The notes: generated by a model not told the origin, from the letters alone. A DNA stretch of 6,885 nt from Armatimonadaceae bacterium (GCA_030446525.1 JAUJNC010000216.1:1-6885), one strand, 5' to 3'. Shown: positions 1 to 5,717, counted from the stretch's first letter. Numbers and translations are program-made.

Positions 1-623
1 TCGAGGAACCCGCGCTGTCCTGACCGGAGCAGCACCTGCACGTCGAGGTCGGAGAACGCTTCGTCGGCCTGCTTGATGACGCGGTTCGCCCGCCGCTCGC
101 CGTTCACCACCGACGAAACGCCGCCGATGTGGTGGAAGTCGCCGAAGTCCTTCTCCTGTATCTGGCACTCGATGCTCTTGATCCAGACCTTGTCCGGCCC
201 GATGCAGTGCAGCAGGATGCCGGAGTCGCGCACCTTGTCCTCGCGCGGCGGCCACTTCTTCTCGCCCCATTTCACGTCGAAAGTGATGTGGTAGTTGGCG
301 TACGGGCGCTCCGTCGCGAAGTAGCCGAACTCCTTGCCCGTAACGTGGATAACCCCGTCCCGCACGGTGATGATCTTCTCCGGATCCTTGTTCACGCCCT
401 GCGAGGGGAAGAACGTGTACCAGCCGGACAGGTCCTTGCCGTTGAACAGCGGCGTTTCGCGCGGGGGGGTGACCGCGGGCGCGGCGGCGGAGGCGGCGGC
501 CGGTTCTGCCGGCGCCGGTGGCGCGGGCGGTCCGGGGTTTTGTGCCAGGGCGGGAAGAAAAGCGGCGCCTGCGGCGGCCACTCCCAGGAGGACGCATCCT
601 CGCCGTATCGTCTTCGTCGTCAC
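1..623 (-). CDS. Secreted DUF1080 (3-keto-disaccharide hydrolase-type) protein, 3' end cut by window edge
   Basis: This gene reads leftward from a GTG at 621-623 and leaves the window after 207 codons, so the C-terminus is missing. GAGGAGAGG lies 9 bases upstream of the GTG and supports that start. Residues 1-27 look like an export signal: a basic start (K4, R7, R8), a hydrophobic core and an ALA cleavage site before Q28. A Pro/Ala-rich linker (about 28-56) follows. The DUF1080 domain opens with LFNGKDLSGW at 59-68 and continues with RDSGILLHC (132-140) and SIECQIQEKDFGDF (150-163), both hallmarks of the family. DUF1080 proteins adopt a concanavalin-like beta-sandwich, and some cleave 3-keto-glycosides. 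The substrate here cannot be read from sequence. The arginine pair is only weakly Tat-like, so Sec export is the default. The gene is divergent from cysC and shares its 122-bp upstream region; I found no convincing promoter for it. Confidence 0.88.
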   Translation of the reverse strand, partial: MTTKTIRRGCVLLGVAAAGAAFLPALAQNPGPPAPPAPAEPAAASAAAPAVTPPRETPLFNGKDLSGWYTFFPSQGVNKDPEKIITVRDGVIHVTGKEFGYFATERPYANYHITFDVKWGEKKWPPREDKVRDSGILLHCIGPDKVWIKSIECQIQEKDFGDFHHIGGVSSVVNGERRANRVIKQADEAFSDLDVQVLLRSGQRGFL

Positions 624-682
624 GTTGCTGTACCTCTCCTCGGGTTCAAATCTTTATTTCGCCGTCGGCCCGTGCGATACCT

Positions 683-711
683 TTGACACCCGCCGCGGGG
701 CATGGTACAAT
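683..711 (+). promoter_or_regulatory. Strong sigma70-type promoter for cysC
   Basis: A perfect -35 TTGACA (683-688) and a -10 TACAAT (706-711) are separated by 17 bases. A TG at 703-704 makes this an extended -10. Transcription would start near 718, giving a 5' leader of roughly 28 bases before the cysC TTG codon. It lies in the divergent intergenic region and points right, so it should drive cysC and the PHP gene behind it. No operator-like repeat was found around it. Confidence 0.8.
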
Positions 712-745
712 CCAGCCGCACGAACGATAAAGGGGATTATTCCGA

Positions 746-1294
746 TTGACTCATCAGGGATTCACGCTCTGGTTCACGGGGCTTTCCGGAGCGGGTAAGT
801 CCACGCTCTCCCAACACCTGGTCGGCCTTTTCCGCGAGAAGAACTACAAAGTCGAGTTGCTGGACGGGGACGAGGTGCGGACCAACCTTTCCAAGGGGCT
901 GGGCTTTTCCAAGGAAGACCGGGACACCAACATCCGCCGCATCGGCTACGTCGCGCGCCTGCTCGCCCGCAACGGGGTGATCGCCATCACCGCCGCCATC
1001 TCGCCGTACCGGGACGTCCGCGACGAGGTGCGCGGGGCCACCGAGGCGGACGGCGCCCGCTTCGTCGAGGTGTACGTTTCCTGCCCGATCGACGTGCTGG
1101 CCGAGCGCGACGTGAAGGGCCTGTACAAGAAGGCGCTGGCCGGCGAGATCGCGAACTTTACCGGCGTCTCCGACCCGTACGAGCCGCCCGCCCGTCCCGA
1201 GGTCGTCGTCGAGAGCGACAAAGAGACGGTCGAGCAGTCGGCGAACAAGATCCTCGCCTATCTCGAAAACAACGGGCTCATCGGGCGCCGGTAA
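746..1294 (+). CDS. cysC: Adenylylsulfate (APS) kinase
   Basis: CysC phosphorylates APS at the 3'-OH with ATP to give PAPS, the donor for assimilatory sulfate reduction and for sulfotransferases. It is a cytosolic enzyme. The 182-residue protein is of normal length for a stand-alone APS kinase. Visible motifs are the P-loop GLSGAGKS (12-19), DGDEVR (40-45), [14 protein letters not shown] (52-65), [12 protein letters not shown] (85-96) with the conserved Ser86, and the C-terminal [11 protein letters not shown] segment. The start is TTG at 746: an in-frame TAA at 728-730 excludes anything longer, and an AAGGGG-type ribosome site lies about 10 bases upstream. No ATP sulfurylase gene (cysDN or sat) is visible nearby. 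The PHP phosphoesterase reading frame begins 27 bases after the stop in the same frame, so the two are almost certainly co-transcribed. Confidence 0.96.
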   Translation: MTHQGFTLWFTGLSGAGKSTLSQHLVGLFREKNYKVELLDGDEVRTNLSKGLGFSKEDRDTNIRRIGYVARLLARNGVIAITAAISPYRDVRDEVRGATEADGARFVEVYVSCPIDVLAERDVKGLYKKALAGEIANFTGVSDPYEPPARPEVVVESDKETVEQSANKILAYLENNGLIGRR

Positions 1295-1308
1295 CAGACA
1301 CCTTCATC

Positions 1309-1312
1309 GAGG
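1309..1312 (+). promoter_or_regulatory. Ribosome binding site that places the PHP gene start
   Basis: GAGG at 1309-1312 lies 9 bases upstream of the ATC codon at 1322-1324. It is the only Shine-Dalgarno-like element between the cysC stop and the first conserved PHP residues. It supports initiation at 1322 even though that codon is not a normal start. Confidence 0.5.
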
Positions 1313-1321
1313 TCACCACCC

Positions 1322-2158
1322 ATCTACGCCGATCTTCACGCGCATACCACGGCCTCGGACGGCACCCTGACGCCCGCCGAGCTGGTGCGCGCCGCCGCGG
1401 CGCGCGGCCTGTCGGTCCTTGCCGTCACGGACCACGACACCACGGCCGGGACCGCGGAGGCGGCGCGTGCGGCGGCCGAGGCCGGCATCCGTCTTGTACC
1501 CGGGGTCGAGCTGTCGGCCGAGGGGCCGCCGGGGAAGTGCCACCTGCTCGGGCTGGGCATCGATCCCGACCACGCGGGGCTGCAGGAAACGCTGCGCCGC
1601 CTTTCCGAAGCGCGGCGCGACCGCAACGCCCGCATGGTCGAGCGTCTCCAGGCGCTCGGCGCGCCCCTGACCCTGGACGAGGTGATCGCCGCCGCCCCGC
1701 CCGGCGCCAACGTCGGCCGCCCCCACTTCGCGCAGGCGCTCCTGCAAAAAGGCGTCGTTGCGACCCCGGCCGAGGCGTTCAACCGCTTCCTCGGGGATAA
1801 CGCTCCCGCGTACGTCCCCAAGGCCGTGCTTCCCCCCGCCGACGCCATCGCCCTGATCCAGGGCGCGGGCGGCCTCGCCTTCCTGGCGCACCCCGGGCTG
1901 CTTCGCCTGGAGCCGGGCGAGTCGCCGCGGGACCGGCTGCGCGCCCTACAGGCTGCCGGCCTCGACGGCGTGGAGGCGTTTTACTCCCAGCACACGCTCC
2001 CCCAAACCGAGCGCTTCCTCGACTTGGCGCGGGATCTGGGCTTGCTGGTCACGGGCGGCTCGGACTTCCACGGCGCGAACAAGCCCGGCGTCGCGCTCGG
2101 CGACGTCGTGGAAGGACACGGGGTTCCCCTGGACCGGCTGCCGGCGCAATTGCGGTAA
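1322..2158 (+). CDS. PHP-domain phosphoesterase (RNase AM / 3',5'-nucleotide bisphosphate phosphatase-like)
   Basis: This is a 278-residue cytosolic metal-dependent phosphoesterase of the TrpH/YciV type. Characterised relatives are E. coli YciV (RNase AM), a 5'-3' exoribonuclease, and a Chromobacterium enzyme that converts 3',5'-bisphosphonucleotides such as PAP to the 5'-monophosphate. All PHP metal ligands are present: HAH (6, 8), Asp13, TDHDT (His38), VELS (Glu63), His74, GRPH (His135), FLAHPG (His190) and GSDFHG (Asp248, His250). The family insertion lies between about 80 and 165, and a YSQHT motif sits at 221-225. The start is the puzzle. The first ATG, GTG, TTG or CTG codons in frame come only at 1367 (CTG) and 1385 (GTG), after the HAH and Asp13 ligands, which are needed for function. 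The ATC at 1322, with GAGG 9 bases upstream, gives exactly the expected N-terminus. A strict gene caller would start at 1385. Adjacency to cysC suggests PAP removal, which is an inference. Confidence 0.9.
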   Translation: MYADLHAHTTASDGTLTPAELVRAAAARGLSVLAVTDHDTTAGTAEAARAAAEAGIRLVPGVELSAEGPPGKCHLLGLGIDPDHAGLQETLRRLSEARRDRNARMVERLQALGAPLTLDEVIAAAPPGANVGRPHFAQALLQKGVVATPAEAFNRFLGDNAPAYVPKAVLPPADAIALIQGAGGLAFLAHPGLLRLEPGESPRDRLRALQAAGLDGVEAFYSQHTLPQTERFLDLARDLGLLVTGGSDFHGANKPGVALGDVVEGHGVPLDRLPAQLR

Positions 2159-2235
2159 CATGCAGACATAAAGTTTGTCGCCGAGCGCGCGCGGGTAAAT
2201 TTGTCTCGAAGCTGTTGGGCTACTTGAGCCATCAT

Positions 2236-2240
2236 GGAGG
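2236..2240 (+). promoter_or_regulatory. Ribosome binding site for the first stalk-domain gene
   Basis: GGAGG at 2236-2240 lies 10 bases before ATG 2251. It decides that start over the longer in-frame TTG at 2215, which has no such site and would put a polar stretch ahead of the signal peptide. Confidence 0.75.
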
Positions 2241-2250
2241 CAAATACGTA

Positions 2251-3258
2251 ATGAGGCATTGGGATGCCTTGGCATACATGCCGCCCCGCCTGGCGCTGGC
2301 GCTGCTCCTGGTCGGCATCGGGATGCCCGCCGCGCGGGCGCAGGTGCGAGTGGTCGTGGACCAGACCCCCATCGTTTTTGAAGGGCAGCCGCCCCTGGAG
2401 CAGGGCGGGCGCGTCCTGGTCCCCCTGCGCGGCGTGCTGGAGCGGCTGGGCGCGTTCGTGCGCTACGACGCGCAGACCAAGACGGTGATCGCGATCCGGG
2501 GCGCGACCAACATCACCCTCCCGGTGGGGAGCCGCCGCGCCCTGATCGGCGACCGGCCCGTGACCCTGGACACGCCGGCATTCATCGCGAACGGCTCCGT
2601 GCTGGTGCCGCTGCGCTTTCTCGCGGAGGCGCTGGGCGCGCGCGTCACCTGGAACGTCGCGGCGCGCACCGTGGCCATCGACACCACGGCCGGCCCGGCG
2701 CCGCAAGATCCCGCCCCGCCCGTCGATGTCAGCGTCAGCGGCACGGTGAGGGCGGTGTACCCGGACCTGGCCCCCCGGCGCCTGGTGATGCGCGTGCCCG
2801 GCAGGAACGGCGCGCCGGCTTTGGAGAGGACCATCCCGCTGCGGCCGAACGCCACCGTCTCGGTGCGCCGCCCGAACACCCTCCTCGCGATCACCCTGGA
2901 CCGCGTCCGGGTGGGGGACACGGTCGAGGTGCGGCAGACCCCGGAGGGCGTCGCCACCGCCGTGGAGGTCGTCGCCCGCGCCGCGGAGAAACCCGCCCCG
3001 TCACCCAGGCCGGGCCAGGCCGCGCCGGGGTCCCCCGTCTTCAAGGGCGAGTTCCTGGAGGCCAAGCGCCTGAGCCCGGGGCGGTGGGTGCTCAAAATGA
3101 CGGACGGCCGTCTGATCGAGGTGCCGGAGGACGTGCTGGTGCTTTATGGCGGGGAGAAGGTTACGGTGGACGATCTCCGATCGGGCGACCAGCTGACGAT
3201 CGCGGTCGATCCGAAGACCAAGCGCGGCACGCGGGTCGTCGTGGCGGTGGAGCAGTGA
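2251..3258 (+). CDS. Exported stalk-domain (copper amine oxidase N-terminal-like) protein with two C-terminal beta modules
   Basis: This 335-residue protein has a signal peptide (about 1-30: H3, R13, then a Leu/Ala core, cleavage after ARA before Q31). A stalk domain of the PF07833 type follows at about 31-146. Its typical motifs are GGRVLVPLRGVLERLGAFV and GSVLVPLRFLAEALGARVTW followed by ARTVAI. Despite the family name, nothing indicates amine oxidase activity or copper binding; these domains are common non-catalytic cell-surface modules. Two small beta-rich modules follow, at about 161-245 (starting VSGTVRAV) and 264-335 (starting FKGEFLEAKR), each ending in a 'GD-x-V/L-x-V/I' strand pattern and joined by a Pro-rich linker. 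The next gene overlaps this one by one base (TGATG) and is a paralogue, so they form an operon and are likely surface or periplasmic partners. The 92 bases between the PHP stop and this ATG hold no clear promoter or terminator. Function is unknown. Confidence 0.9.
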   Translation: MRHWDALAYMPPRLALALLLVGIGMPAARAQVRVVVDQTPIVFEGQPPLEQGGRVLVPLRGVLERLGAFVRYDAQTKTVIAIRGATNITLPVGSRRALIGDRPVTLDTPAFIANGSVLVPLRFLAEALGARVTWNVAARTVAIDTTAGPAPQDPAPPVDVSVSGTVRAVYPDLAPRRLVMRVPGRNGAPALERTIPLRPNATVSVRRPNTLLAITLDRVRVGDTVEVRQTPEGVATAVEVVARAAEKPAPSPRPGQAAPGSPVFKGEFLEAKRLSPGRWVLKMTDGRLIEVPEDVLVLYGGEKVTVDDLRSGDQLTIAVDPKTKRGTRVVVAVEQ

Positions 3259-3929
3259 TGAATATCAAGTCATTTATCGTGTTTGTCGGGGCGCGGCAAG
3301 CAGCGCCCCCCTTTTTCCTGGTCGCCGCGCTGGTGGCGGCCGCCCTGCCCGGGGCGGCGCAGGACATCCGCGTTTCGGTGAACGGCGATCCGGTCGCGTT
3401 TGCCGGCCAGCCCCCGGTGCAGCGGCTCGGGACCGTGCTGGTGCCGCTGCGCGGCGTCTTCGAAAAGCTCGGCGCGAACGTTCAGTACGACGCGGCGACC
3501 AGGACGATCCTGGCCGTCAAGGGGCCGACCACCGTCTCGCTGCGGCTGGGCGAGGCGCAGGCGCTGGTAAACGGCGAAGAGCGCGCCCTGTCCCTGCCGG
3601 CCGAGGCCACGGCGGGCACGACCCTGGTGCCGCTGCGCTTCGCCTTCGAGGCGCTGGCGCGCAGGTCCGGTGAGGCGGCGACGCGATCGGTCCGCATCAC
3701 CACGGATGCCCAGGTGGGCCGAAGTTCACCCGCGCCGTCCGGGGCCGGCCTGGGTCACCGACGATCACGGGCATCTTCCCGGAAACCGCCTTCTTCGACG
3801 GTCCGAAGGCGTCGCGGGCGGCGAGAACATGCGCATCCCGCTCGCGCCTGGACGTCTACGTCGGCCGCCGGCGCGCGGAGGCCGGCCACCCAGGCCGGCC
3901 TTGCGGCGCTCTGCTCTGCGACCAGGTGA
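3258..3929 (+). CDS. Second exported stalk-domain protein, N-terminal part of a frameshifted gene
   Basis: The start ATG at 3258 overlaps the preceding TGA, with GGAG (3249-3252) 5 bases upstream. A signal peptide (about 1-34, hydrophobic core 19-31, cleavage after GAA before Q35) leads into a stalk domain that matches the upstream gene segment by segment: FAGQPPVQ, LVPLRGVFEKLGANVQYD, then LVPLRFAFEAL. At 3655-3690 the expected LGAQVRWEAATRSV is garbled to LARRSGEAATRSV. Three G bases in short runs appear to be missing, with no net frame change. After about 3716 (residue 153) the frame is lost: the last 70 residues are meaningless Arg/Pro/Ser-rich sequence ending at a TGA (3927-3929). The true protein very probably continues to 5415. 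Positions up to about 3716 are trustworthy; the tail should not be used for annotation. Confidence 0.75.
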   Translation: MNIKSFIVFVGARQAAPPFFLVAALVAAALPGAAQDIRVSVNGDPVAFAGQPPVQRLGTVLVPLRGVFEKLGANVQYDAATRTILAVKGPTTVSLRLGEAQALVNGEERALSLPAEATAGTTLVPLRFAFEALARRSGEAATRSVRITTDAQVGRSSPAPSGAGLGHRRSRASSRKPPSSTVRRRRGRREHAHPARAWTSTSAAGARRPATQAGLAALCSATR

Positions 3930-4165
3930 CGGTGCGCCGCGACCGGTGTGGCCGCGCCACCCTCGCCGAGGCCACCCATGGCGAGCGCAAGGGCGAGACT
4001 GGAATCGATCCAGCGCGTGCTCCCCTCTCCGGCAACCATCGTGACACTGACCGACGGCCTGGGTCGCCGAGGTGCGGCGAGCGCCCTGCACCATGGCCGG
4101 CCGCGAGGTGCGCCTGGCGGACGTGCGGCCGGGGAGCAGGTGGTCATCCGGATACCCGCAGACGC
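3660..4165 (+). other. Disrupted stretch with multiple apparent frameshifts inside one gene (3258-5415)
   Basis: No single frame codes sensibly here, yet pieces matching the two beta modules of the upstream paralogue can be read by changing frame. These are ITGIFPETAFFDGPK (about 3764-3808), GGENMRIPLAP (about 3820), RLDVYVGRR (about 3845), DQVTVRRDRCGRATLAEA (about 3920-3973), RLESIQRVLPSPATIVTLTDG (about 3990-4050), VRRAPCTMAGREVRLADVRPG (4072-4134) and EQVVIRIPADA (about 4134-4165). At least six frame changes are needed. Where they can be located, for example near 4060 and at the GGGG before AGCAG near 4132, a single missing G restores the reading. Both flanks are cleanly open. The reconstruction is one secreted protein of roughly 720 residues: signal, stalk, two beta modules, then four beta-sandwich modules. 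Either consensus error or genuine decay would explain it. Confidence 0.7.
3879..3901. repeat. GC-rich inverted repeat (GGCCGGCC hairpin)
   Basis: Two GGCCGGCC octamers (3880-3887 and 3893-3900), flanked by A and T, form a 9-bp perfect stem around the loop ACCCA. Two more copies of the octamer lie at 3743-3750 and 4095-4102, all within the frameshifted stretch, and one lies at 2688-2695. The hairpin sits inside what should be coding sequence. It may be a cause of sequencing trouble rather than a functional element. Confidence 0.5.
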
Positions 4166-5415
4166 AGCAGGGCATCGGGGTCGCTGTGGTGACGGCCGAC
4201 GACCCCGCCCCCGCGCCGCCCGCCCGGGTGGAGGTGCGCTCGTTCACGCACAACGCGACCCGCCCGCTGCGCGGCGGCGATGTGCTGTCTGTGACTTTGA
4301 AAGGGACGCCGGGCGCGGAGGGCGTTTTTTCTGTCCCCGGCATCGAGGCGGCGCAGAACCTCGCTTTGAAGGAGACGGAGCCGGGCACCTACACCGGCGC
4401 GTTCACCGTGCCGAGCGGCACCAACGTCCAAGGGGCGTCCGTCCTGGCGTCGCTGACCCTGAAGGGTGCGTCCTCGCCCGTGATCCAGGCCGCCAACCCG
4501 CTCACTGTCGATGCCGCGGGGCCGACGCTGGCGAGCCTGTCACCCGAGGACGGCGCGACCTTGCCGCCCGGCAAGCCGCTGCTCTACGGCACCTACTCCG
4601 ACGCGGGGACGGGCGTGGACCCCAAAGGCACGCGGATCGTCGTCAACGGGCAGGACGTGACCGAGCAGGCCACGGTCACCGAGGCGTTCTTCTCCTACCG
4701 CCCCGCCGCCGACCTGCCCGTCGGCAAGAACACGGCGCGCGTGACGGCCAAGGACGCGGCGGGCAACGAGACCCAGAAGGATTGGGCCTTCACCATCGCG
4801 GGCGGCGAATCCCCGATCAAAAGCCTGACGTTCTCGCCCGGGGATAAAACGCTGGGCGCCGGCGACGTGCTCACCGTCCGTGCGGAGGCGGCGCCCGGCG
4901 GCGCGGCCCGCTTCCGCGTAGGCGGGGTGGCGACAGACCGCCCCCTGAAGGAGGATCCCCCGGGCGTTTATACCGGCACCTACACGGTCCAAAAGGGCGA
5001 ATCGCTCCAAAAAGCGCCGGTCACGGTCACCTACACCGCCAAAGACGGCAACACCGTGACGCAGACGGCTGCTGCGTCCGTAACGATCGCGGCGGGGGCC
5101 CCCGACGCGCCCATCATCGACACGCCGCAGGAGGGCGCTTCCGTCGGCAACACCGTCACGGTGACCGGGCGCGCCGCTCCCAACGCGGCCGTGCGCCTGT
5201 CTGTAGGCTACCAGGGGCGGCTTCTGGTGATCCCTGCCCGGGGCACCGTCGCGAACGTCGAGGTAAAGGCGGACGAGAAGGGCCGGTGGACCGCCCCCGA
5301 CGTCAAGCTCGGCGCGCCCCCGGGGGTCTCCGGCTTGACCTACACGCTCCGCGCCGTCGCCGTGGACGCCGCCGGCGACGAGTCCGAGCCGGCCACGGTG
5401 CAGTTCAAGCGGTGA
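4072..5415 (+). CDS. C-terminal part of the second stalk-domain protein: repeated beta-sandwich / Ig-like modules
   Basis: This long open frame runs 447 codons from a GTG at 4072 (an ATG lies at 4093), but no ribosome site fits either start. It is best read as the continuation of the gene starting at 3258. Genuine coding in this frame starts at about 4063; residues 21-31 (about 4132-4165) are briefly out of frame. Four modules follow: A (about 53-145), B (151-245), C (249-340) and D (344-447). A and C are copies of each other, sharing GGDVLSV/AGDVLTV, then PGTYTGAFTVPSG/PGVYTGTYTVQKG, then VQGASV/LQKAPV. B has the bacterial Ig-like pattern (SPEDGATLPPGKPL, a VNGQDVT strand, AKDAAGNE). D is a second Ig-like type (TPQEGASVGNTVTVTGRAAPNAAV, ending VAVDAAGDESEP). 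Modules of this kind are typical of extracellular adhesive or spacer regions. No membrane anchor, LPXTG motif or enzyme domain is visible. The stop at 5413-5415 is followed at once by an inverted repeat. Confidence 0.8.
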   Translation: MRRAPCTMAGREVRLADVRPGSRWSSGYPQTQQGIGVAVVTADDPAPAPPARVEVRSFTHNATRPLRGGDVLSVTLKGTPGAEGVFSVPGIEAAQNLALKETEPGTYTGAFTVPSGTNVQGASVLASLTLKGASSPVIQAANPLTVDAAGPTLASLSPEDGATLPPGKPLLYGTYSDAGTGVDPKGTRIVVNGQDVTEQATVTEAFFSYRPAADLPVGKNTARVTAKDAAGNETQKDWAFTIAGGESPIKSLTFSPGDKTLGAGDVLTVRAEAAPGGAARFRVGGVATDRPLKEDPPGVYTGTYTVQKGESLQKAPVTVTYTAKDGNTVTQTAAASVTIAAGAPDAPIIDTPQEGASVGNTVTVTGRAAPNAAVRLSVGYQGRLLVIPARGTVANVEVKADEKGRWTAPDVKLGAPPGVSGLTYTLRAVAVDAAGDESEPATVQFKR

Positions 5416-5416
5416 A

Positions 5417-5446
5417 CCCCTCTCCCTTCCTTGGAAGGGAGAGGGG
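5417..5446. terminator. 30-base perfect inverted repeat, probable transcription-end hairpin
   Basis: Fourteen bases from 5417 pair perfectly with 5433-5446 around a central TT, with CTTG as the realistic loop. It starts one base after the stop codon of the stalk-domain gene and ends 12 bases before the cobT -35 box, where a terminator belongs. There is no T-run after the stem on either strand, so it is not a standard intrinsic terminator. It could end transcripts by stalling, protect the mRNA 3' end, or be a dispersed genomic palindrome. Confidence 0.55.
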
Positions 5447-5458
5447 GCGAACTCCCCC

Positions 5459-5488
5459 TTGACAGCCTCCGTCGCATCACGCTATAAT
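5459..5488 (+). promoter_or_regulatory. Consensus sigma70-type promoter of the cobalamin operon
   Basis: TTGACA (5459-5464) and TATAAT (5483-5488) both match the consensus exactly and are separated by 18 bases. Transcription should start near 5495, giving a leader of about 300 bases that contains the riboswitch and terminator. A strong constitutive promoter followed by RNA-level control is the usual arrangement for riboswitch operons. Confidence 0.85.
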
Positions 5489-5495
5489 ACCGGCT

Positions 5496-5513
5496 GCCGC
5501 TTCCCATAGCGGC
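5496..5513 (+). other. 5'-terminal hairpin of the cob leader RNA
   Basis: GCCGCT (5496-5501) pairs with AGCGGC (5508-5513) around a six-base loop. The predicted transcription start is at or next to its first base, so the leader RNA would begin with this stem. It may protect the 5' end. It is not part of the recognised riboswitch core. Confidence 0.4.
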
Positions 5514-5537
5514 GAACGTCAGAATTCTATATCGCAC

Positions 5538-5673
5538 TCCCTTGTGTCTGGGGAAGTCCGGTGCGAATCCGGCGCTGTCCCGCAACGGTAAGGGCGGCTG
5601 TGTCAAGCCCCCAAGCCCGAATGCCAGCCGAGGGAAAGGTCGCAGGGAAACCCTTCGCGAGAAAGGGGCGACG
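5538..5673 (+). ncRNA. Cobalamin (B12) riboswitch aptamer
   Basis: The conserved core GGGGAAGTCCGGTGCGAATCC starts at 5550, followed by GCTGTCCCGCAACGGTAAGGG (5574-5594) and the B12 box AGCCCGAATGCCAGCC (5614-5629). Pairings I can trace: P1, 5538-5544 with 5629-5635 (seven pairs including one G-U); a helix of CTGG 5548-5551 with CCAG 5624-5627; P5, CCGG 5558-5561 with 5569-5572; and a P13-like hairpin with GTCGC 5639-5643 pairing GCGAC 5668-5672 and CCC 5651-5653 pairing GGG 5665-5667. GCGAA in L5 (5563-5567) is exactly complementary to TTCGC in L13 (5654-5658), which is the family's ligand-sensing kissing loop. It precedes cobT and should switch the operon off when B12 is plentiful. The large L13 suggests adenosylcobalamin as ligand, but this is not certain. 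Confidence 0.93.
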
Positions 5674-5717
5674 GACGCACCGCAAGTGGCTTGGTACATC
5701 ACAGGCAATGCGTCAGC

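Noticed and set aside
624..682. Possible -10 element (TAAAGAT on the minus strand, near 650) for the DUF1080 gene
   Set aside because: No acceptable -35 lies at 16-18 bases, and the match alone is too weak to call.
129..798. Plus-strand open frames overlapping the DUF1080 gene and the cysC start
   Set aside because: They are antisense to a protein with a signal peptide and several DUF1080 motifs, and they run out of frame into cysC. The low-complexity Gly/Arg stretches are shadows of the Pro/Ala linker on the other strand.
1313..1891. Long open frames on the minus strand opposite the PHP gene, and similar ones opposite the stalk-domain genes and cobT
   Set aside because: They are Arg/Gly/Ala-rich, have no ribosome site or recognisable motif, and lie opposite genes with clear family motifs. 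They are expected in sequence this GC-rich.
2159..2250. Possible promoter in the gap before the first stalk-domain gene (TTGTCG with TAAATT)
   Set aside because: The -35 match is poor and the spacing is 15 bases. A separate promoter may exist, but this one is not supported.
2251..3258. Annotation as a copper amine oxidase
   Set aside because: Only the N-terminal stalk domain is shared with that family. The catalytic domain, the topaquinone tyrosine motif and the copper histidines are absent.
3948..4847. A 299-codon plus-strand frame overlapping the Ig-like module region
   Set aside because: Only about the first 40 codons (to about 4065) and a short piece at 4134-4165 match the expected protein; the rest is Arg/Ala/Gly-rich shadow of the true frame (4072-5415). 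It is a by-product of the frameshifts, not a separate gene.
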